From assembly GCA_019636285.1 (NCBI GenBank), contig JAHBXV010000010.1:1-64000 (forward strand): a stretch of 64,000 nucleotides of DNA. The letters run 5' to 3'. The DNA is from Planctomycetaceae bacterium. GTDB taxonomy: Bacteria > Planctomycetota > Planctomycetia > Planctomycetales > Planctomycetaceae. A model generated the notes under the pieces. That model had not been told where the DNA came from, did not search any database, and worked only from the letters and a program-made list of their open reading frames with translations. A program made the translations under genes and the position numbers. Positions 1 to 8,516 of the stretch are shown in pieces (position 1 is the first letter of the stretch; each line of letters opens with the position of its first letter).

Positions 1-139
1 TCGGGGTGCCTTCAATACTGACAACTCCGGTCACCGGAGCGAGTTTCGGAACGGTTGAACCGCCGCCACAGCCGGCGAGACCAGCTAGAGTTCCTGCCGC
101 CAACAGAGAGAGGGTCAGCGGGTATTTCCACATCAACAT
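1..139 (-). CDS. Small planctomycete lipoprotein, C-terminally truncated by the window edge
   Basis: The minus-strand frame starts at an ATG at 139 (a second in-frame ATG lies at 133) and stays open to the window edge. It reads MLMWKYPLTLSLLAAG, a hydrophobic stretch, then a lipobox LAGC followed by a Gly-rich linker and the start of a beta-rich segment (PVTGVVSIEGTP). This is the usual form of small exported lipoproteins with a carboxypeptidase-regulatory-like fold that sit just after DUF1559 genes in planctomycetes. A GGAG ribosome-binding site lies about 8 bases upstream. A strong terminator separates it from the DUF1559 gene. Its function is unknown and the rest of the gene lies outside the window. 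Confidence 0.75.
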   Translation of the reverse strand, partial: MLMWKYPLTLSLLAAGTLAGLAGCGGGSTVPKLAPVTGVVSIEGTP

Positions 140-152
140 GCGAGCAATCTCC

Positions 153-200
153 GAAAAAAGAAAACCGGGTGTATCCCGCGAGCCGAGGATCCACCCGGTT
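153..200 (-). terminator. Intrinsic terminator or attenuator between the DUF1559 gene and the lipoprotein
   Basis: On the minus strand a 9-bp stem (AACCGGGTG at 163-171 with CACCCGGTT at 192-200) continues after one mismatch for four more pairs and is followed directly by TTTTCTTTTTT. The T-run ends only about 15 bases before the lipoprotein start, so readthrough could set the expression ratio of the two genes. Confidence 0.8.
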
Positions 201-252
201 GTGCTCATGACAACATCGTGAAGAGGTCTATCAGCAATTTGAAGGAAAGCGT

Positions 253-1239
253 TTAGAAATCACCCAGCGGATTGCCATCGGCAGTCATAGCCAATCGCAA
301 TTGAGTGGTTCGATCGAGGTTCTCGCTGAAGAACCGGACGGAACCATCCGCCATCAGGCCATGTGCACCACCAGTGTGAGTGCTGCCCGGAGTTCCCCAG
401 TTGGCAAGCCGACCCGGAATCGAAGTGATAGGCGGCGACCAGGAGCAACACGGCCAGAAATTGATTCCGTTGGCATAACCGAAATCAATGCCGTTGCCGA
501 CCCACTTCGAATAGCCCCACGTATTGGCGATACCATTGCGGATATCCAGCGTGCCTTCCGCAACGGCAACCGCATTGCTGGTTCCGTCGGTAATATCGCG
601 AATGCGCGCCGAGTTATTGACTCCGAACATTCTGCGTGTCAGGCGGTTCTCTGCATCGTAGAAAGCACGGCTACTGGAGTACGCCGTTATATTGAAGTCA
701 TACGATGTTTTGGCCCCGTACAACCCCGCTGCAGACGCTTGTGCAGAAATCTGATAGTGAACCCCCGTGCTGCGATAGAAGGGATCGCCGTTGTCGCTCG
801 GGCAGAGAAATGCGGGGAGCGACCTCGAGAAAACTTGTGCATTGCCGTTGGTGAACGGGTCGCTACTGAAAGTCCAAGGCGCGTTAAAGGCGGCTGCTGG
901 CTCGCTGAAGTTGATCTGATTGTAGAGCGGAGCCTGATCGATGTAGGGGAGCAACAGCGACCAGCCCCGATGATTCAAGCCACGACTTCCGAGAATGGTT
1001 CGTTCCGTCGTCGAGCCGGTCATGGCGCCATCATTCATCGTCGAATACGGGAAGATGTTGTGCGTGTCGTGATAGTTGTGGAGTGCCAACCCGATCTGCT
1101 TGAGATTGTTGCGGCACTGCGTGCGGCGGGCCGCTTCGCGCGCCTGCTGAACGGCCGGAAGCAACAGCGCAATGAGGATAGCGATGATTGCGATCACCAC
1201 CAGTAACTCGATCAGTGTAAAGCCAGAACGACGCCTCAT
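253..1239 (-). CDS. DUF1559 domain-containing pilin-like protein
   Basis: This 328-residue protein starts at the ATG at 1239, just before a class III (type IV pilin-like) leader: [15 protein letters not shown] followed by one hydrophobic helix to about residue 30. The helix runs into the conserved [14 protein letters not shown] region and a Cys-containing DUF1559 body. The C-terminus carries the family H-to-DG motif ([14 protein letters not shown]). A GGGGAG ribosome-binding site precedes this start, so the 27 codons upstream in the same frame are not expected to be translated. DUF1559 proteins are hugely expanded in Planctomycetes; they are presumed to be processed by a prepilin peptidase and displayed at the envelope, but no molecular role is established. 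Confidence 0.93.
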   Translation of the reverse strand: MRRRSGFTLIELLVVIAIIAILIALLLPAVQQAREAARRTQCRNNLKQIGLALHNYHDTHNIFPYSTMNDGAMTGSTTERTILGSRGLNHRGWSLLLPYIDQAPLYNQINFSEPAAAFNAPWTFSSDPFTNGNAQVFSRSLPAFLCPSDNGDPFYRSTGVHYQISAQASAAGLYGAKTSYDFNITAYSSSRAFYDAENRLTRRMFGVNNSARIRDITDGTSNAVAVAEGTLDIRNGIANTWGYSKWVGNGIDFGYANGINFWPCCSWSPPITSIPGRLANWGTPGSTHTGGAHGLMADGSVRFFSENLDRTTQLRLAMTADGNPLGDF

Positions 1240-1940
1240 GAATGGGCTCCCCAAGAAAGGAATAGGGAAAAGACTCGACCGAACGCGGGATGAACACCCC
1301 ACCGTCCACAATAATCCCAAATCAACGCATCTGCAACCACGGAATTGAAGGACTTGCAGACACTGATTTTAAGCTCAGTATCAGGTTCCGTCTCGCTTTC
1401 GTTTCGACGACGGCGGCTCTTTCAAAATCCCACCTTCAGGTCCGCTTTATCCGCCTTTCGGCATGCTTCGGATTGGCCGGATCTTTCCTCATCGTCTCGG
1501 TTCTCAATTGGATGGAACAACAGAAAGTTGATCGTGGAAGAAGGGATGCAGAGCCGAGCCGCCTTCTCGCCGACCATGCGAGATTTTCAGGCCAATGTTG
1601 GGCAAGTCAAGTAACTCTCTACTCGGCGAACATGTGGGCAGAAAACGTCAGGACCATGATTCGAACATCATCAGGGAAGTGGAATCGGCGCATCGGACGA
1701 GCATCCTGGTGCTAGAAAGTCATGGTAGAGACCGACACGAATTGGACGACGCGCACATTACTCCGTTGAGTTGGCGGGACTCCAGCGCGCGGGAGGCTCT
1801 CGAGATTCCACGCGACTTTTGGGCCGAATTGACCGAGCTAGACGCCCTCAGCCCGTGAGACCCCGGTCTCCGGGTGGAAATCCTCTTGACGAATTTCGCG
1901 GAACGGCGAGACTTGACGTAGTGAGAAATGGGGAGACGGT
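1240..1940. other. Intergenic stretch without a recognisable gene
   Basis: About 700 bases lie between the divergent DUF1559 gene and the Cys-rich exported protein. Several open frames cross it on both strands, but none has a family signature, a signal peptide or a convincing ribosome-binding site, and they overlap one another. It presumably holds the promoters of both flanking genes. I see no clear promoter or RNA gene. Confidence 0.5.
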
Positions 1941-2429
1941 GTGCCTTCGTCTCCGCAACGTCCCGTGATGGTGATATGGTTGATTCGAATGTGGCGCGAC
2001 GTGCTCTCGGTGATGATCGCCGCCTGGATGACAGCCTTTCTGGTTGTCGGCCCGGTTGTCGCGGCATCTCCGTGCCCGTGCTGCGTTTCGGAAAAAGACG
2101 ACCATGCCGGGGCACCGCGTGCCGCGTGCTGCGCCGAGCATGCGGACAAGACCCCGCTTGCGAACTGCAAGCCCGCGTCGGCTTTGAACCTGCCCGAGCA
2201 GAGCCCGAGTTGTCCGCATTGCGAGTTGCAGTCTCATCAGGTCGACGCATCGCGCATTGTTCGCTCGGCGGAGCCGGTTGAATGGGGATTCTTCGCGGCT
2301 TTGATCGCGGAGACGGGCGAAACAATCGTCCCGGTCGTCCCGCGGCTCCCCTCCACGGAACGTCTTAAGCCAATTGACGTTCCCACTCATCAAGAGCGCC
2401 AGGCACAGTTGTGCCGCTGGCTGGCCTGA
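1941..2429 (+). CDS. Exported Cys-rich hypothetical protein next to a metallothionein-like gene
   Basis: This frame encodes about 162 residues. A GTG at 1941 has a good GGGGAG ribosome-binding site 5 bases upstream; in-frame ATGs at 1968 and 1989 are alternatives. The N-terminus has a long hydrophobic segment (VLSVMIAAWMTAFLVVGPVVAA) that looks like a signal peptide or membrane anchor. It is followed by clustered cysteines: CPCC, a CC before AEH, a single Cys, and CPHC followed by a His (SH). These resemble soft-metal or zinc ligands. I do not recognise the family. It lies 143 bases upstream of, and on the same strand as, the metallothionein-like gene, which suggests a shared role in metal handling, but this is inference from position and composition. 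Confidence 0.6.
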   Translation: MPSSPQRPVMVIWLIRMWRDVLSVMIAAWMTAFLVVGPVVAASPCPCCVSEKDDHAGAPRAACCAEHADKTPLANCKPASALNLPEQSPSCPHCELQSHQVDASRIVRSAEPVEWGFFAALIAETGETIVPVVPRLPSTERLKPIDVPTHQERQAQLCRWLA

Positions 2430-2572
2430 TTTCTTCGTAGCGCCGGTTTCCCGTTGTTGAACGGCCAGGAATCGGCGGTTTTCCAGGATGGTTGCCCGGT
2501 GGGCGACTGTCTCTCCACGCGATGGCCAGTCGGTCGTCGCGCACCTGGAATGTCTTACGAAGGAATACGACT

Positions 2573-3091
2573 ATGTTGGCGAAATTGAGTTTGTTTGCCG
2601 GTCTGACGCTGATGTCAGCAGTAGGTATTGTGTTCACGGCCGGAGGAGGCGCCGCGGCGGCGAAGTCGGTGGGTGGATGTTGCAGCGGCAACGCCTGTGG
2701 TTTGTGCGAAACCTGCACGTGCGACTGTGTCGATGGCTGTCGCTGCTGTGAAACGGGTGATTGCCTGTGTGGCGATGCCTGCGAATGTGTCTGCTGCGCG
2801 GCCAAGTCGGCCCAGATCAAGACGGCTTCTGCCAAGGCGGAAACCTGCGAGAAATCGTGCTGTGCCGACAAAGCCTCGGTGACGAAAAAGGCCACGCTGG
2901 GCAATGTCATCGCGGCCGTCGGCGCTTCGGCCGGGGCTTGCTGCGCAAGCAATGCGTGCGGACTTTGCAAAGACTGCACGTGCGATTGCGCGGCGGACTG
3001 CACGTGTTGCGAAACGGGTGACTGCACCTGTGAAGCGTGTGAGTGTGTTTGCTGTGCCGCGGCGGAGTCGTTGCCGTCGTGTGTTGAGTGA
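2573..3091 (+). CDS. Exported metallothionein-like protein with two 16-Cys repeats
   Basis: The 172-residue protein starts at the ATG at 2573, preceded by AAGGA. Residues 1 to about 28 form a signal peptide (LSLFAGLTLMSAVGIVFTAG). The mature part has two near-identical Cys-rich modules, residues 36-75 and 123-161, each with 16 cysteines in the same order (CC, NACGLC, CTCDC, CC, ETGDC, ACECVCC). A Lys/Ala linker with three more cysteines joins them and one Cys lies near the C-terminus, giving 36 Cys in 172 residues. Cys pairs of CxC and CC type suggest multinuclear binding of soft metals such as Cu, Zn or Cd, as in metallothioneins. Known bacterial metallothioneins are usually cytoplasmic and much shorter, so this may be a distinct exported family. 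A strong terminator follows. Confidence 0.85.
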   Translation: MLAKLSLFAGLTLMSAVGIVFTAGGGAAAAKSVGGCCSGNACGLCETCTCDCVDGCRCCETGDCLCGDACECVCCAAKSAQIKTASAKAETCEKSCCADKASVTKKATLGNVIAAVGASAGACCASNACGLCKDCTCDCAADCTCCETGDCTCEACECVCCAAAESLPSCVE

Positions 3092-3102
3092 TGAATGAAG
3101 AG

Positions 3103-3143
3103 CGCCCGGGAGGGAGGGTTCCCTTCCGGGCGTCGTTTTGTTT
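3103..3143 (+). terminator. Intrinsic terminator after the metallothionein-like gene
   Basis: A 12-bp stem with one G-T pair (3103-3114 with 3121-3132) closes a six-base loop and is followed by TCGTTTTGTTT. It begins 12 bases after the stop codon of the metallothionein-like gene and therefore ends its transcript. Confidence 0.85.
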
Positions 3144-3155
3144 GGGGGGGAGGAA

Positions 3156-3194
3156 GACCGCCGCCAGCGGCGGCGGCTTTTCAGGGGGACGTTG
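3156..3194 (+). repeat. 39-bp CCGCCGCC hairpin repeat, copy 1
   Basis: The unit is a GC-only hairpin (CCGCCGC, CA loop, GCGGCGG) followed by CTTTT and the conserved extension CAGGGGGACGTTG. It recurs with one mismatch at 3395-3433 and without the extension at 4191-4218. On the plus strand it has the form of an intrinsic terminator. Confidence 0.75.
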
Positions 3195-3195
3195 C

Positions 3196-3381
3196 TCACG
3201 GCTTCTTCTGGGGTGCCTTCAGTGCTGCGCGCACGGTTTCGGCGAACTTCATGACGGCGATCATGTTGCGCACCCGTTCGTCCGGAGTTCTTCGCAGATT
3301 GGCGGCGATCAGCGAGAGATCGACGTCCTTTTTGTAGAACTCGATGATCGGGTTTGGCCCCAGGTCCAGGTTATCGCGCAT
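3196..3381 (-). CDS. Small hypothetical protein (61 aa)
   Basis: The start is taken at the ATG at 3381 (MRDNLDLGPNPIIEFYKKDVD), preceded by AAAGG. The longer upstream frame only translates the flanking repeat. The protein has the pattern P-IIE-YKKDVD-SLI--NLR-TP-ERV--M, seen in small bacterial proteins that often partner a nucleotidyltransferase or similar short gene; no such partner is evident here. It is charged, probably helical and cytoplasmic. The function is unknown. Both ends abut copies of the CCGCCGCC hairpin repeat, so the gene could have moved as a repeat-bounded cassette, though there is no direct evidence of that. Confidence 0.6.
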   Translation of the reverse strand: MRDNLDLGPNPIIEFYKKDVDLSLIAANLRRTPDERVRNMIAVMKFAETVRAALKAPQKKP

Positions 3382-3394
3382 CGTGATGGCCTTT

Positions 3395-3433
3395 GACCGC
3401 CGCCAGCGGCGGCAGCTTTTCAGGGGGACGTTG
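3395..3433 (+). repeat. 39-bp CCGCCGCC hairpin repeat, copy 2
   Basis: This copy matches copy 1 over 39 bases with one substitution in the hairpin (GGCAGC for GGCGGC). Its CAGGGGGACGTTG end supplies the stop codon and last codons of the minus-strand DUF4058-like gene. Confidence 0.75.
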
Positions 3434-4163
3434 ACTCGACGATTGTTCGCCAAGGTGCCGGGTAGGTTTTCCAGACGCTCTCGTACGTCTCTTCCAACGG
3501 GAGCGGCAGGTAGGCGGTTTCGTCGAGAAACAGGGGCGGTGAGGGAAGACTCTCGCCGACGCGGACCGGTTGCACGTAGGCTGACGTCGTCTTGCCGGCG
3601 CAGTAGGCGGCGGTCAATCGCTCACCGGTTGCGATTCCTTGCGCCGGCTCCCCGGCCAGCGCGTCCCAGAATGCAACGTGCAGCCCTTCCGGAGCGAGGC
3701 GTCCCGGCGGGAAGAGGTCGATCACGACGACGTGTGTTCCCCCTTCGACCAACTCGCATACCTTGTCGACCAGGTCCTGAAGACGACTTCGGCTGGTCTT
3801 GTTGCCGGGGGAGACAATCTCGACGACCGCGACCAGTCGATCGTCCCCCACGCGACGAATCACCAGCCGATCGGCTCGCCGCAGTGCGTGGAGTGTTTCC
3901 GATTCTTCGTGAATCGCGGCCAGCGGCGGATGTTCGGCCACGGCCAGCACGCCTCCGCCTCGGACCGGTTCGAGGTCTTCGGCCGACTCGGTCGCGAATG
4001 CCACAACATCCGGTTCCAGTCGACCGGCGATTTGCTCGCCAGCCGCGAAAAAGCCTGGCGGCAGTAAACCATCGTTCAGGCGGTCGGCCAGCCGATAGAT
4101 CCATGCATTGTGAAAATGATGGAACATGCCGGGCCGAACGCGCGTCCAGTCGTGGAGTGGCAT
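3420..4163 (-). CDS. DUF4058-like protein (PD-(D/E)XK-like fold suspected)
   Basis: This 247-residue protein begins MPLHDWTRV with a His-rich stretch (MFHHFHNAW), typical of a family common in planctomycetes, cyanobacteria and acidobacteria that I place with or near DUF4058. The centre carries LVAVVEIVSPGNK and later HVVVIDLFPPG, which resembles the E-x-K core of PD-(D/E)XK nuclease-like folds found in Uma2 and DUF4058 proteins. No partner gene hints at a role. The last codons (STSP and stop) are formed by the GGGGGAC end of a dispersed repeat, so the original C-terminus may have been replaced. The family call is fairly confident; nuclease activity is only inferred from fold-like motifs. Confidence 0.75.
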   Translation of the reverse strand: MPLHDWTRVRPGMFHHFHNAWIYRLADRLNDGLLPPGFFAAGEQIAGRLEPDVVAFATESAEDLEPVRGGGVLAVAEHPPLAAIHEESETLHALRRADRLVIRRVGDDRLVAVVEIVSPGNKTSRSRLQDLVDKVCELVEGGTHVVVIDLFPPGRLAPEGLHVAFWDALAGEPAQGIATGERLTAAYCAGKTTSAYVQPVRVGESLPSPPLFLDETAYLPLPLEETYESVWKTYPAPWRTIVESTSP

Positions 4164-4190
4164 GTTGGGATTTCCACAATAATGTTGTAA

Positions 4191-4218
4191 GACCGCCGCC
4201 AGCGGCGGCGGCTTTTCA
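4191..4218 (+). repeat. CCGCCGCC hairpin repeat, copy 3 (short form)
   Basis: It has the same GC hairpin followed by CTTTTCA as copies 1 and 2, but lacks the GGGGGACGTTG extension. It lies between the DUF4058-like start and the metH 3' end. Confidence 0.65.
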
Positions 4219-4232
4219 TCTGATTAGAGATT

Positions 4233-4308
4233 CTCACACAACCTCTGTGCAATCCGGTCTTTGCCAGCTGTTCGATAGATCAATGGCAGGCACAACCGGT
4301 TGTGTGAG
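4233..4308. repeat. 76-bp inverted-repeat element, copy 1
   Basis: The element is bounded by a perfect 11-bp inverted repeat, CTCACACAACC and GGTTGTGTGAG. It has a conserved left part (CACAACCTCTGTGCA) and right part (CAGGC-CAACCGGTTGTGT), and the right part contains the self-complementary CACAACCGGTTGTG. A second copy of exactly the same length lies at 27782-27857. This copy sits 7 bases beyond the metH stop codon. Confidence 0.7.
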
Positions 4309-4315
4309 AAGCCGG

Positions 4316-7300
4316 TTAATCATAACCCAGGTTGGGGGCGAGCCAGCGTTCGATTTCGGGGACGGGGACTCCCTTGCGGCGGGCGTAGTCTTCGACCTGG
4401 TCTTTGGTGATCTTGTCGACGGCGAAGTACCGCGCTTCCGGGTGGGCGAAGTAGAGACCGCTCACCGAGGCGGCGGGCCACATGGCGTAGGATTCGGTCA
4501 GCTTGATGCCGGTTCGCGGGGTCGCTTCCAGGAGGTCGAACAGTCGGGGCTTCTCGGTATGGTCCGGGCAGGCGGGGTAGCCGTAGGCCGGGCGGATGCC
4601 GCGATATTTTTCGGCGATCAGATCGTCATTCGAGAGACCTTCGCCGCCGCCAAAGCCCCAGTCTTTTCGGGCCTGTTCGTGGAGTTTCTCGGCGAAGGCT
4701 TCCGCCAGTCGGTCGGCGAGGGCCTTCACCATGATCGACGAGTAATCGTCGTGCTTCTGATGCTCGAAGTCGTCGGCCAGTTCGTCGCAGCCAAAGCCAG
4801 TGGAGACCGCGAACGCGCCGAGGTAGTCTGTGCGGCCGCTGTCTTTGGGGGCGATGTAGTCGGCGAGCGAGCGGAAGTATTTCTGCTCGGGGCGTTCCCA
4901 TTGCTGGCGGAGCATGGGGAAAGAGGTTGAGGGTTGAGGGTTGAGGGTTGAGGGTTCTGAGGAAGAAGGACGCGGGGACTCGGGGAGGGGGAGATTGGGG
5001 GAGAAGATGGGTTGGTCGTTGGTTGTGACGGTCGACAGGAGGCCTGATTCGGCCAGTAAATTGAGGGTGCGGTAAACCGTGGCGCGGGAGTGACGCTTGG
5101 CGCGGGGGACTCGGTTGATTAACTCATCGGGGGTGAAGGCGGAGCGCGAGGTCAGGGCGACTTCCGCGACCGCGCGGCGTTCGACGGAGAAGGCCATCCC
5201 CTTTGTTGCCAAGAACTGCTCGAATTTTTCGATCGCTCGGGCTAAGGGAGTTTTTGACTGATCTGCCGCAGCCGTTGGGTAGACGAGGATGTCGTCGCCA
5301 TTGGAGTTGGCGGGCCAGAAGCCGTAGACGCCGCGGGCGGTCAGCAGTTTTTCGCGGATGATGCGGTCGAGAAGTTTGCGGGCGTCGTCGTAGAGCTTTT
5401 TGGCTTCGGTGCCGACGGTCGCGTCTTCGAAGATGCGCGGATATTTGCCCTTCAGTTCCCACGTCATGAAGAACGGCGACCAGTCGATGTAGGGGATCAG
5501 TTCTTCCAGCGGGTAGTCATCGAGCTGTTTGAGACCGAGGAATGAGGGCGTGGGGATATCGACCGTGGCCCAATCGGTCGGGAACCGGCGTTCGAGAGCC
5601 TCTTGATAAGGAACCAGCTTGCGAGTGGCCTGCATCCCTTCATACGTGCGGCGATCGCGCTCCTGATCCTGACGGACCTTAGCGACATAGTCTGCCTTAC
5701 GATCCGCGTCGATCAGGCTTTCGACGGCAGGGACCGAGAGCGAGGCATCGACAACGTGGATCACCGGTTCCCCGTAGTGGGGGGCGATCTTGACGGCCGT
5801 ATGCCGCGCGCTGGTCGTTGCTCCGCCAATCAACAGAGGGACGACGAACCCCTGCCGCTGCATTTCCTTGGCGACTGTGGCCATTTCTTCCAGCGAGGGT
5901 GTAATCAGGCCGGAGAGGCCGATGATGTCGACACCTTCGGCTTTCGCGGTTTCGAGGATCTTGTCGCAGGGGACCATCACGCCGAGATCGATGACGTCGA
6001 AGTTATTACAGCGCAAGACGACCGCGACAATGTTTTTGCCAATGTCGTGGACGTCCCCCTTCACCGTCGCGATCAGGACTTTGCCGCGGGAGGAAGACGT
6101 GGTCGATGGTTGAGGGTTGATGGTTAATGGTTCGGAAGAAGCGGCGGCTTCTTTTTCGGCTTCCATGAAGGGCTGAAGGTAGGCGACCGCCTTCTTCATG
6201 ACGCGGGCCGATTTGACGACCTGCGGGAGGAACATTTTGCCCTGGCCGAAGAGGTCGCCGACGATGCTCATGCCGTCCATGAGCGGGCCCTGAATGACGT
6301 TCAGGGGACGGCCATATTTCTGGCGGGCTTCTTCGGTATCGACTTCGATGTAATCGCTGACGCCTTTGAGCAGCGCGTGTTTGAGGCGTTCTTCGACGGG
6401 GCCGTTGCGCCATTCCTCGACGACGGCTTCGGTTTCCGACTTCGTGGCCTTCATTTGCGAGGAATAGTCGATCAGCCGTTCGGTCGCGTCGGGCCGACGG
6501 TTGAGGAGGACGTCCTCGACGTATTCGAGCAGTTCCTTGTCGATTTCCTCATAGACGGCGAGTTGACCGGCGTTGACGATGCCCATATCGAGCCCGGCGC
6601 GGATGGCGTGATACAGGAAGGCCGCGTTCATCGCTTCGCGAACGAGTTCGTTGCCGCGGAACGAGAACGAGACGTTGCTGACGCCGCCGGACGTCTTCGC
6701 ATGCGGGCAGGTCGCCTTGATTTCGCGGACGGCGTCGATGAATTCGACGGCGTAGTTGGCGTGCTCTTCCATCCCCGTGCCGACTGTGAGGATGTTCGAG
6801 TCGAAGATGATGTCTTCCGGGGGGAACCCGGCCTTTTCGGTCAACAGTTTGTAGGCCCGCTGGCAGATCGCGACCTTGCGGTCTTTGAGGTCGGCCTGTC
6901 CCTGCTCATCGAAGGCCATCACGACGACGGCGGCCCCGTAACGGCGAATGGTGCGGGCCTGTTCGAGGAACTTGTCTTCGCCTTCCTTCATGGAGATCGA
7001 ATTGACGACCCCCTTGCCGGAGAGGCATTTGAGCCCGGCTTCGATGACTTCAAATTTCGAGCTGTCGACCATCACCGGCACCTTGGCGATGTCGGGGTCG
7101 TCGGCGATCAGGTTGAGGAAGTGGGTCATTTCGGCGGCGGAGTCGAGCAGACCTTCGTCCATGTTGACGTCGATCATGTTCGCGCCGTTCTCGACCTGCT
7201 CGCGGGCGATCGAGAGAGCTTCTTCGTACTTCTTCTCGCGGATCAGCCGCGCGAATTTCTTCGAGCCGGTCACGTTGGTGCGTTCGCCGATCATTAAGAA

Positions 7301-8410
7301 GGGCGAGGAGCCTTGAGCGGAAGGCTGAGAGCCAGAGGAAGCGTCGGACGGGGTGGTGTCTTTCAGCGCGAGGAGTTCGGAGCCGCTGTAAAGCGAGTCG
7401 TGGGCGCCTTCGGGGATGCGGCGCGGGCGCTGGTCGGCGACGGCTTCGGCAATTTCCTTGATGTAGGCGGGCGTGGTGCCGCAACAGCCGCCGACGATGT
7501 TGACCCAGCCGTTCTTCGCGAACTCGCGGATGTTCTTCGCGACGTCGGACGGCGAGGCATCGAAGCCCCCCATGCCGTCGGGCATGCCGGCGTTGGGATA
7601 ACAACTGATGTACTTCGGCGCGATATGGGCCAGCGATTCGAGGTAGGTTCTCATCTGCGCGGGACCGAGCGCGCAGTTGAGGCCGACGGACGTCATCGGA
7701 AAATGCGAGACGGCTGCCCAGAAGGCTTCGAGCGTCTGCCCAGTGAGCGTACGTCCGCCGGTGAAGATCGTCCCGGAGACCATGACGGGAATCCGCCGTC
7801 CGGTTTCCGCGAAGACCTGCTCGATCGCTTTGAGACACGACTTCATGTTGAGCGTGTCGAACGATGTCTCCGGCAGCAGAACGTCGACGCCCCCTTCGAG
7901 GAGGCCGCGGACCTGCTCGGCATACGAGGCGACCATGTCGTCGAATGAGACCGGGCGATAGCCGGGACGGTCGGCGTTGAAGGAGAGCTGGACTTTCGTC
8001 GGTCCGATGCTTCCCGCGACGAAGCGCGGCTTCGACGGATTGCGAGCCGTGAATTCGTCGGCGACCGACCGGGCCAGCTCGGCCGCCTTGAGGTTGATCT
8101 CTCGCGTCAGGTCGGCGAGGCCGAATTCTTCCATCGAGACGATATTCGCGTTGAACGAATCGGTCTCGATGATGTCGGCCCCGGCCTCCAGGTACTGCCG
8201 GTGGATCGATGCGATCATCCGGGGCTGCGTGAGGACCAGCACGTCGCTGGCGTTCTTCAGGTCGATCGCATGATCCTTGAACCGCTCGCCCCGATAGTCG
8301 GCCTCGGTCGGATTGAACTGGTGAATCATCGACCCCATCGCCCCGTCAATGACGAGAATCCGCTGGGTGAGAAGCTCTTCAAACAAACCGAAAGGTTGGG
8401 GACCGGACAT
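4316..8410 (-). CDS. metH: Cobalamin-dependent methionine synthase with an inserted Fur-like winged helix
   Basis: MetH transfers a methyl group from methyl-tetrahydrofolate through B12 to homocysteine. The start is the ATG at 8410 ([14 protein letters not shown]), giving 1364 residues against about 1227 in E. coli. The domain order is: homocysteine-binding barrel with zinc ligands Cys246, Cys309 and Cys310 (GGCCGTTP); pterin-binding barrel ([11 protein letters not shown]); B12 domain with the DVHDIG motif and axial His788; and the AdoMet activation domain, ending [11 protein letters not shown]. Residues 1045-1165 have no counterpart in normal MetH. They contain a Fur-type winged helix (about 1058-1128, ATVYRTLN then ESGLL) and a Pro/Ser linker encoded by TTGAGGG heptads. 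A second heptad-encoded linker precedes the B12 domain. The reading frame is intact and catalytic residues are kept. I see no cobalamin riboswitch upstream. Confidence 0.97.
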   Translation of the reverse strand: MSGPQPFGLFEELLTQRILVIDGAMGSMIHQFNPTEADYRGERFKDHAIDLKNASDVLVLTQPRMIASIHRQYLEAGADIIETDSFNANIVSMEEFGLADLTREINLKAAELARSVADEFTARNPSKPRFVAGSIGPTKVQLSFNADRPGYRPVSFDDMVASYAEQVRGLLEGGVDVLLPETSFDTLNMKSCLKAIEQVFAETGRRIPVMVSGTIFTGGRTLTGQTLEAFWAAVSHFPMTSVGLNCALGPAQMRTYLESLAHIAPKYISCYPNAGMPDGMGGFDASPSDVAKNIREFAKNGWVNIVGGCCGTTPAYIKEIAEAVADQRPRRIPEGAHDSLYSGSELLALKDTTPSDASSGSQPSAQGSSPFLMIGERTNVTGSKKFARLIREKKYEEALSIAREQVENGANMIDVNMDEGLLDSAAEMTHFLNLIADDPDIAKVPVMVDSSKFEVIEAGLKCLSGKGVVNSISMKEGEDKFLEQARTIRRYGAAVVVMAFDEQGQADLKDRKVAICQRAYKLLTEKAGFPPEDIIFDSNILTVGTGMEEHANYAVEFIDAVREIKATCPHAKTSGGVSNVSFSFRGNELVREAMNAAFLYHAIRAGLDMGIVNAGQLAVYEEIDKELLEYVEDVLLNRRPDATERLIDYSSQMKATKSETEAVVEEWRNGPVEERLKHALLKGVSDYIEVDTEEARQKYGRPLNVIQGPLMDGMSIVGDLFGQGKMFLPQVVKSARVMKKAVAYLQPFMEAEKEAAASSEPLTINPQPSTTSSSRGKVLIATVKGDVHDIGKNIVAVVLRCNNFDVIDLGVMVPCDKILETAKAEGVDIIGLSGLITPSLEEMATVAKEMQRQGFVVPLLIGGATTSARHTAVKIAPHYGEPVIHVVDASLSVPAVESLIDADRKADYVAKVRQDQERDRRTYEGMQATRKLVPYQEALERRFPTDWATVDIPTPSFLGLKQLDDYPLEELIPYIDWSPFFMTWELKGKYPRIFEDATVGTEAKKLYDDARKLLDRIIREKLLTARGVYGFWPANSNGDDILVYPTAAADQSKTPLARAIEKFEQFLATKGMAFSVERRAVAEVALTSRSAFTPDELINRVPRAKRHSRATVYRTLNLLAESGLLSTVTTNDQPIFSPNLPLPESPRPSSSEPSTLNPQPSTSFPMLRQQWERPEQKYFRSLADYIAPKDSGRTDYLGAFAVSTGFGCDELADDFEHQKHDDYSSIMVKALADRLAEAFAEKLHEQARKDWGFGGGEGLSNDDLIAEKYRGIRPAYGYPACPDHTEKPRLFDLLEATPRTGIKLTESYAMWPAASVSGLYFAHPEARYFAVDKITKDQVEDYARRKGVPVPEIERWLAPNLGYD
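4928..4957. repeat. TTGAGGG heptanucleotide tandem repeat inside metH
   Basis: Four consecutive TTGAGGG units plus TT lie within the metH reading frame and encode the linker STLNPQPST between the Fur-like insertion and the rest of the activation domain. Degenerate forms occur at about 6106-6134 in the same gene and at 14014-14038 between genes. Confidence 0.85.
6106..6134. repeat. Degenerate TTGAGGG/TTGATGG heptad repeat inside metH
   Basis: Variants of the same heptad (GGTTGAGGGTTGATGGTTAA) encode the linker LTINPQPST just upstream of the B12-binding domain. Confidence 0.75.
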
Positions 8411-8516
8411 GGCGACGGGCAATCTGGCGAGGAAAACGGGCGGTAACTGGTCTGTACAGGTTGGGACTCTCGGCAAAGTATAACGGAATGGGCTTCACTG
8501 CCGTAGTCGGAAGAGG

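Noticed and set aside
3344-4930. A 528-codon plus-strand open frame
   Set aside because: It is antisense to the DUF4058-like gene and the metH 3' end; the translation is Arg-rich and crosses two dispersed repeats and a terminator-like hairpin.
4928-4957. Tandem repeats as a CRISPR array
   Set aside because: The units are contiguous heptanucleotides with no spacers and there are no cas genes in the window.
6377-7297. A 306-codon plus-strand open frame inside metH
   Set aside because: It is the complement of the pterin-binding part of metH and has no signature of its own.
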